NCBI RefSeq assembly: GCF_003226555.1
Contig: NZ_QKQS01000023.1
Coordinates: 206,858 to 270,857 of the forward strand
Direction of reading: 5' to 3'
Length of the DNA stretch: 64,000 bases
Origin: Rhodopseudomonas palustris
GTDB lineage: Bacteria > Pseudomonadota > Alphaproteobacteria > Rhizobiales > Xanthobacteraceae
Shown here: in pieces, positions 59,344 to 64,000 of the stretch
Layout of the letters: each line of letters starts with the position of its first letter
How positions within the stretch are numbered: position 1 is the stretch's first letter
Position numbers and translations under genes: made by a program
The notes under the pieces: model-generated
Databases searched by the model: none
The model's input: only the letters and a program-made list of their open reading frames with translations
What the model was told of the DNA's origin: nothing

Positions 59344-62031
59344 TCAGCGGGACCACGGCGACTGAACGCCGGTCGGCAGTTCGTAGCGGGCGATTGCTTC
59401 AGCAACCCGCTCCCGCGCCACTTCGCCCGATTTCGCCAGCGCCGACAGCGCCGCAACCACGATCTGCTTGCGATCGACCTCGAAGAAGGATCTCAAGGCA
59501 GCGCGCGTATCACTGCGCCCGAAGCCGTCAGTGCCGAGGACGGTGTAGGGCGCTTCAATATAGGACCCGATCAGCTGCGGGTACGCCCGGACATAATCCG
59601 ACACCGCGACAATCGGGATCGAGCCGCCGAGGCACTTTGCGACGTGACTTTCGATCGGGTCCGACAGCGGCGAGAGCCGGTTCGTGCGCTCCACTTCGCG
59701 GGCCTCACGCGCCAGCTCGGAATAGCTCGTTGCCGACCACACTTCACTCGATACTTTCCATTCGCTCTTCAGCATCGCCGCAGCGGCCAACGCCTCGGGA
59801 AAGATCGCGCCCGAGCCGACCAGGCGGATCTTCACCGGGCCGTCAGTGCTCGGCAGGACCCGGTAGAGGCCCTTGATAATGCCATCGTGCGCCTCGGCGG
59901 GCATCGACGGCTGCGCATAGTTCTCGTTCATCACCGTGAGGTAATAGAACTCGTCATTGCCCTGCTCGAGCATCGACCGCATGCCGTGATCGACGATGAC
60001 AGCCACCTCGTAGGAAAATGCCGGATCGTAGGCCCGGCAGTTCGGAACGGTCGCTGCCATCAGATGGCTGGACCCGTCCTGATGCTGCAAGCCTTCGCCG
60101 CCGAGCGTCGTTCGGCCGGCCGTGGCGCCGATCAAAAAGCCGCGGGCGCGTTGGTCCGCCGCCGCCCAGATGAGATCGCCTACCCGCTGGAAGCCGAACA
60201 TCGAATAATAGATATAGAACGGCAGCAGCGGAAAGTTATGGACGCTGTAGGAGGTGGCCGCCGCGGTCCAGGATGAAATCGCCCCCGCCTCGGTGATCCC
60301 TTCCTCCAGCAGCTGACCGTCGATCGCCTCCTTGTAGTACAGCATCGATCCGGCGTCTTCCGGCTCGTAGAGCTGCCCCGCAGGCGAATAGATTCCGACC
60401 TGCCTGAATAGATTGGCCATTCCAAAGGTGCGGGCTTCGTCGGCGACGATCGGGACAATCCGCGGACCGAGCGTCTTGTCCTTGAGCAAATTGGTGAACA
60501 GCCGCACGATCGCCATCGTGGTCGAGGTCTCCTTGCCGTCGCCGCTCAGCGCAAACTCGGCATAGGCTCGCAGCGGAGGCACCGGCAACGCCTCTGAACT
60601 GCGCCGCCGCGCCGGCGTGTAGCCGCCGAGTGCTTCGCGGCGGGCGCGCAGATACTGAATCTCGGCGCTGTCCTCCGCAGGCCTGAAGAATTCCAGGTTC
60701 TCGACTTGCTCATTGCTGAGCGGAAGGGCGAACCGATCGCGAAAGGCGTACAGCGCGTCGACGTCGAGCTTCTTCGCCTGATGTGAGGTCATGCGCGACT
60801 CGCCGGCTCCGCCCATGCCGTAACCCTTCTTGGTCTTCGCGAGAATCACGGTGGGCCGGCCCTTGGTGTCCTGGGCCGCGGAGAAGGCCGCAAACAGCTT
60901 CTTGAAGTCGTGACCGCCGCGCTTCAGGCCATCGATATCCGCGTCCGACATGTGGGCGACGAGCGATCGCACCTCGGCGTCTTCGCTGAAGAAGTTGGCG
61001 AGGTTGTAGGCCCCGTCCTTGGCGCCGAGCGTCTGATATTTGCCATCGACGGTTTCAGCGAATCTGCGCAGCAGCGCGTGCTTGCTGTCGCGCGCGAAGA
61101 TGTCGTCCCAATCCGATCCCCACAGCACCTTGAGGACGTTCCAGCCGGCGCCCTGGAAAATGGACTCCAATTCCTGGATCACTTGTCCGTTGCCGCGGAC
61201 CGGCCCGTCCAGCCGCTGCAGGTTGCAATTGACGATGAAGGTGAGGTTGTCGAGATTTTCCCGCGCCGCCAGCGCGAGTCCGGCGATCGATTCCGGCTCG
61301 TCCATCTCGCCGTCGCCGAACACGCCCCAGACGTGGCGGCCCTGCGTCTGCACCAGACCACGATGTTCTAGATACTTCATGAACCGCGCTTGGTAGATCG
61401 CGCTGATCGGGCCTAAGCCCATCGATGCCGACGGCACCTGCCAGAACTCCGGCATCAGCCAGGGATGCGGATAGGACGACAGCCCTGGGCCGCTCAGTTC
61501 CTGCCGGTACAGCTTCAGATTCTCTTCCGACAGCCGCCCTTCGAGATAGGCCCGTGCATAGACGCCGGGCGACGAGTGCGGCTGGAAGTACACCAAGTCG
61601 CCCTCGGACTCGGAACCCGACGCGCGGAAGAAGTGATTGAAACCGATTTCGAAAATCTCTGCGGCCGAGGCGTAGCTGGCGACGTGCCCGCCGAGTTCGC
61701 CATAGGCCTTGTTGGCACGGACGACCATCGCGAGCGCATTCCAGCGGATGATGGCCGTCAGGCGGGTCTCCATCGCGATGTCGCCGGGATAAGGCTGCTG
61801 CTGCTCCAGCGGAATCGAATTGCGGTATGGCGAATACGGCGGCGCATCCGGCAGCACGCCGAGTTCCTTCGCACGCCGGTCGAGCGCGGCCAGGATGTAG
61901 CGGACCCGATCGGCGCCAGCGCTGGTGTGGAGCGAGCCGAGCGATGCGAGCCAATCGGCGGTTTCGAACTCGTCTTGATCGAGCTGCGGCGGGTTGACGG
62001 CTTTGCGTGGCGGATCGATGTGAACGGTCAT
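59344..62031 (-). CDS. aceE: Pyruvate dehydrogenase E1, homodimeric type (AceE)
   Basis: The 895-residue E1 is the large homodimeric type, matching E. coli AceE in length (887). It shows the TPP-binding motif from GDGEMDEPES to NCNLQRLDGPV near residues 230-265, and HDFKKLFAAF and KTKKGYGMG segments. It decarboxylates pyruvate and reductively acetylates E2 lipoate. It is the first gene of the operon and lies divergent from an AraC-type gene. Many alphaproteobacteria instead use a heterotetrameric PdhAB, so this may be a second PDH. Confidence 0.95.
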   Translation of the reverse strand: MTVHIDPPRKAVNPPQLDQDEFETADWLASLGSLHTSAGADRVRYILAALDRRAKELGVLPDAPPYSPYRNSIPLEQQQPYPGDIAMETRLTAIIRWNALAMVVRANKAYGELGGHVASYASAAEIFEIGFNHFFRASGSESEGDLVYFQPHSSPGVYARAYLEGRLSEENLKLYRQELSGPGLSSYPHPWLMPEFWQVPSASMGLGPISAIYQARFMKYLEHRGLVQTQGRHVWGVFGDGEMDEPESIAGLALAARENLDNLTFIVNCNLQRLDGPVRGNGQVIQELESIFQGAGWNVLKVLWGSDWDDIFARDSKHALLRRFAETVDGKYQTLGAKDGAYNLANFFSEDAEVRSLVAHMSDADIDGLKRGGHDFKKLFAAFSAAQDTKGRPTVILAKTKKGYGMGGAGESRMTSHQAKKLDVDALYAFRDRFALPLSNEQVENLEFFRPAEDSAEIQYLRARREALGGYTPARRRSSEALPVPPLRAYAEFALSGDGKETSTTMAIVRLFTNLLKDKTLGPRIVPIVADEARTFGMANLFRQVGIYSPAGQLYEPEDAGSMLYYKEAIDGQLLEEGITEAGAISSWTAAATSYSVHNFPLLPFYIYYSMFGFQRVGDLIWAAADQRARGFLIGATAGRTTLGGEGLQHQDGSSHLMAATVPNCRAYDPAFSYEVAVIVDHGMRSMLEQGNDEFYYLTVMNENYAQPSMPAEAHDGIIKGLYRVLPSTDGPVKIRLVGSGAIFPEALAAAAMLKSEWKVSSEVWSATSYSELAREAREVERTNRLSPLSDPIESHVAKCLGGSIPIVAVSDYVRAYPQLIGSYIEAPYTVLGTDGFGRSDTRAALRSFFEVDRKQIVVAALSALAKSGEVARERVAEAIARYELPTGVQSPWSR

Positions 62032-62421
62032 TAGTGGGGCTCCCAGAAGCCCGCTCTTGGTAGCATCGGGTGCCGTAGCACGTGCTGCCGAATACGGTCG
62101 TCATCTGGAGGATTGCACCGGCCGGGGTGGACAGGGAGCGCTCCCCTCAGCATTCTCTGCTGCCGAATGATAAGCGGGCGGACAAGTGCTCCGATCGATC
62201 CGCTCTCTGGGATACGCCACCTCGCGTCGCTCCGCGCGAAGGGGATGCCGAAACGGGCTGCGCCAGAGCAATTTGAGGGCCGAGCTCAGCGTTGCATTTT
62301 GTCGCAGCTTGGCGCGTTCGACTGTTCTGCGGTGACAGTGACCTCAAGCTTAAAAGACGATATCGTCAATCTGCTGATATCCGAGTCAAAGCCGAGGCCC
62401 AGCTGAATTGACAGGATGACA
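62032..62421. other. Divergent control region between aceE and the AraC gene
   Basis: This gap of about 390 bases should carry both promoters. I see no NifA/sigma-54 element or FNR palindrome. The right part (62330-62400) is more AT-rich. No gene was supported. Confidence 0.4.
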
Positions 62422-63282
62422 ATGCCGCCCGATATCAAATTCAACTCCGATTTTGTACGGATGGATCTACCCGATCTCCGGATCAACTATGACCCGGTTG
62501 ATCCGGATCAGTTTGATCGTCCCATCACCTCGTTTTGTCTTGAGACGAGTGAGAACAACGACGATCTCCCGCTGCACTCGCACCGCAAAGGTCAACTCGT
62601 CGTCGCTTCTCACGGCTCGGTGATGTGCCGGGCCCCGGGCGGCTTGTGGATCGTGCCTCCGCAAGGCGCGGTATGGATACCAGCCGGCGTTCTGCACAGC
62701 AATTGCGTCGCCGACTTCGGCAAGCTCTACACCGTGTTCATCGATCCCCAAGTCAGCATGTTGCCGCGGACCTGCTGCACGCTGATGATCACGTCGCTGG
62801 TGCGCGAATTGATCCACCGGCTTTCGGTTTTTCCACCGTTGTATCCACTGGAGGGACCGACCAGCCGTCTAGGCCGCGTCTTGCTCGACGAGTTGGTCCA
62901 GATGTCGACGACGGACGAAATGTATCTGCCGATTTCCGCGGACAGCCGGCTTCAACACCTCGCGACATCTCTGCTCCACAACCCCGGCGACCGAAGCACG
63001 ATGGACGAACTGGCGGCGCGATACGCAATGAGCGAGAGTACGTTCGCCCGCCTGGTGGCCAAGGAGACCGGGATGACCTTCGGCCGCTGGCGTCAACGCC
63101 TCCATATTCTGGTCGCGATGCAGCGTCTCACGGCAGGCAGTTCGGTTCAGGCGGTGTCGCTCGAACTGGGCTATGAGACGCCCAGCGCGTTCATTACGAT
63201 GTTCAAGAAGACGATGGGAAAGAGCCCGCGGCGCTTCCTCGCTGAACGGGCGCGCCTCGTCGATTTGGACGCTGCGCCGTAG
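62422..63282 (+). CDS. AraC-family transcriptional regulator with cupin sensor
   Basis: The 286-residue protein has an N-terminal cupin-like sensor (LPLHSHRKGQLVVASHGSVMCRAPGG, WIPAGVLHSN). Two C-terminal AraC helix-turn-helix units follow (STMDELAARYAMSESTFARLVAKETGMTF and SVQAVSLELGYETPSAFITMFKKTMGKSPRRF). I prefer the ATG at 62422, which has AGGA five bases upstream; another ATG lies two codons earlier. It may control the divergent pyruvate dehydrogenase operon. Confidence 0.92.
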   Translation: MPPDIKFNSDFVRMDLPDLRINYDPVDPDQFDRPITSFCLETSENNDDLPLHSHRKGQLVVASHGSVMCRAPGGLWIVPPQGAVWIPAGVLHSNCVADFGKLYTVFIDPQVSMLPRTCCTLMITSLVRELIHRLSVFPPLYPLEGPTSRLGRVLLDELVQMSTTDEMYLPISADSRLQHLATSLLHNPGDRSTMDELAARYAMSESTFARLVAKETGMTFGRWRQRLHILVAMQRLTAGSSVQAVSLELGYETPSAFITMFKKTMGKSPRRFLAERARLVDLDAAP

Positions 63283-63313
63283 CCGAACGCCCCACATTTC
63301 GCCTGCGAGCGGT

Positions 63314-63341
63314 GCGGCCCCACGATAGTTCGCGGGGCCGC
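63314..63341. terminator. GC-rich hairpin between convergent genes
   Basis: An 8-bp stem (GCGGCCCC / GGGGCCGC) with a 12-base loop lies between the AraC and binding-protein stops. It lacks a T-run, so its activity is uncertain. Confidence 0.35.
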
Positions 63342-63355
63342 GCGCCACTGCGACG

Positions 63356-64000
63356 TCAGCGCTTGCTGTAGGGCACCAGCGGATATTCGAGCGACGCTTC
63401 CGCAATGGCCTTCGGAGCCACCACGCGTGGCCGCCCGTTGAGACCTTGCAGCATCACCATCGAACAGTGAATGTTCTGACCCGTTTCGTCGAACTTGGTG
63501 TTGTCGCCATACATCAGCATCGGCTTCATGTCGGTCGTCTTGAGCGCCGCGTGGATCGCCGCCGACTCGGAGGACGACGCCCGCTTCACCGCATCCCCGA
63601 CGATCTGCACGGCCTCGAAGGCGCAGCCCGCGTTCGCATCGAACCAATCGTTGGGATAGTCGGCCGCGAACATCTTCATGATCTTATCGGACTCGTCGCC
63701 CTTCGGATTGAGCCACAGCGCCGACAGGATCGGGCCATCGCCATACTTTCCGAGCGCATCGTGATACGCCTTGTCCGACACGCCGTTGGAGTTGGGCGAG
63801 AACACCATCTTGGGATCCCACTTTTGCTTGATGCATTCGCGCGCGATCATGATCGCATCATTGACCCGCGTGACCGAAATCAGAGCATCGGCCCCCGACG
63901 CCTTAGCCTTGGCGACCTCGACTGAAAGATCCTTCGCCTTTTCGTCGTACGCGATGTACTCCGCGATCTTGAGCGGGACGTCGACTTCCTTCCACGCCTG
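63356..64000 (-). CDS. Branched-chain amino-acid-type ABC binding protein (partial)
   Basis: The frame is open to the window edge, giving the C-terminal 214 residues; the N-terminus lies beyond 64000. Sequence such as IAEYIAYDEKAKDLSVEVAKAKASGADALISVTRVNDAIMIARECIKQ, and a later AGCAFEAVQIVGDAVKRA, matches the periplasmic Leu/Ile/Val-binding family (HAAT uptake systems; Rhodopseudomonas has many paralogues for aromatic and other acids). The ligand cannot be told from this part. It is convergent with the AraC gene. Confidence 0.85.
   Translation of the reverse strand, partial: QAWKEVDVPLKIAEYIAYDEKAKDLSVEVAKAKASGADALISVTRVNDAIMIARECIKQKWDPKMVFSPNSNGVSDKAYHDALGKYGDGPILSALWLNPKGDESDKIMKMFAADYPNDWFDANAGCAFEAVQIVGDAVKRASSSESAAIHAALKTTDMKPMLMYGDNTKFDETGQNIHCSMVMLQGLNGRPRVVAPKAIAEASLEYPLVPYSKR

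Overview
The window is a chromosomal segment of a GC-rich purple non-sulfur alphaproteobacterium, most likely Rhodopseudomonas palustris or a very close relative. The reasons are the gene content (Mo-nitrogenase genes with fixABCX and fixR-nifA, then feoAB, then a form II RuBisCO cbb operon), the rhizobial-type NifA, and short interspersed palindromes of the kind common in Rhizobiales. Assignments rest on reading translated sequences by eye. No database search was run.

Layout. (1) 1-4.6 kb: a small biosynthetic locus containing the end of an AMP-forming ligase, an SDR reductase, a stand-alone seryl-tRNA-synthetase-like amino acid:[carrier protein] ligase, an acyl-CoA-dehydrogenase-like flavoprotein, a 90-residue carrier protein and a cupin. 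It looks able to load an amino acid on a carrier protein outside translation and modify it there. (2) 4.7-5.3 kb: a DUF2478 protein. (3) 5.5-33.0 kb: the nif region, all on the minus strand: fixR, nifA, fdxN-nifB-fdxN-iscA-TPR-LRV-nifZ-nifZ-nifT-small protein-SIR2-like, nifHDKENX-DUF269-CCE_0567-fdxB-nifQ, hesB-nifUSVW and fixABCX. I found sigma-54 (-24/-12) promoters with upstream TGT-N10-ACA NifA sites in front of fixA, hesB, nifH, fdxN and fixR, so the region reads as five NifA-responsive units. NifA carries the C-x11-C-x19-C-x4-C motif of oxygen-sensitive NifA. (4) 33.3-36.4 kb: a YqeB/XdhC-type molybdoenzyme-maturation-like gene and feoB/feoA for ferrous iron. (5) 37.0-38.7 kb: a chemoreceptor. 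(6) 39.4-46.0 kb: cbbF-cbbP-cbbT-cbbA-cbbM, ended by a strong hairpin terminator. (7) 46.5-49.1 kb: an esterase, a LysR regulator and a divergent TauE/SafE exporter. (8) 49.3-52.8 kb: a two-subunit acyl-CoA carboxylase of propionyl-CoA type. (9) 53.0-55.9 kb: a NitT/TauT-type ABC transporter. (10) 56.3-62.0 kb: a complete pyruvate dehydrogenase operon aceE-aceF-lpdA with homodimeric E1 and a lipoyl domain on E3. (11) 62.4-64.0 kb: an AraC regulator and a truncated branched-chain amino-acid-type binding protein.

How the parts fit. The nif genes encode nitrogenase (HDK), FeMo-cofactor assembly (BENXVQ and DUF269), Fe-S supply (USU-like scaffold, HesB/IscA), maturation (W, Z, T), electron delivery (FixABCX, FdxN, FdxB) and regulation (FixR-NifA). 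Feo and the YqeB-like protein beside them suggest iron and molybdenum servicing. The cbb operon supplies the Calvin cycle, which in phototrophs also serves as an electron sink. Points that stand out are a Cys-to-Trp change at the first scaffold cysteine of NifU, a SIR2-like gene inside the nifB operon, paired repeats bracketing nifH-nifQ, and the aminoacyl-carrier-protein locus at the left end. No tRNA, rRNA, insertion sequence, phage or CRISPR array was seen.
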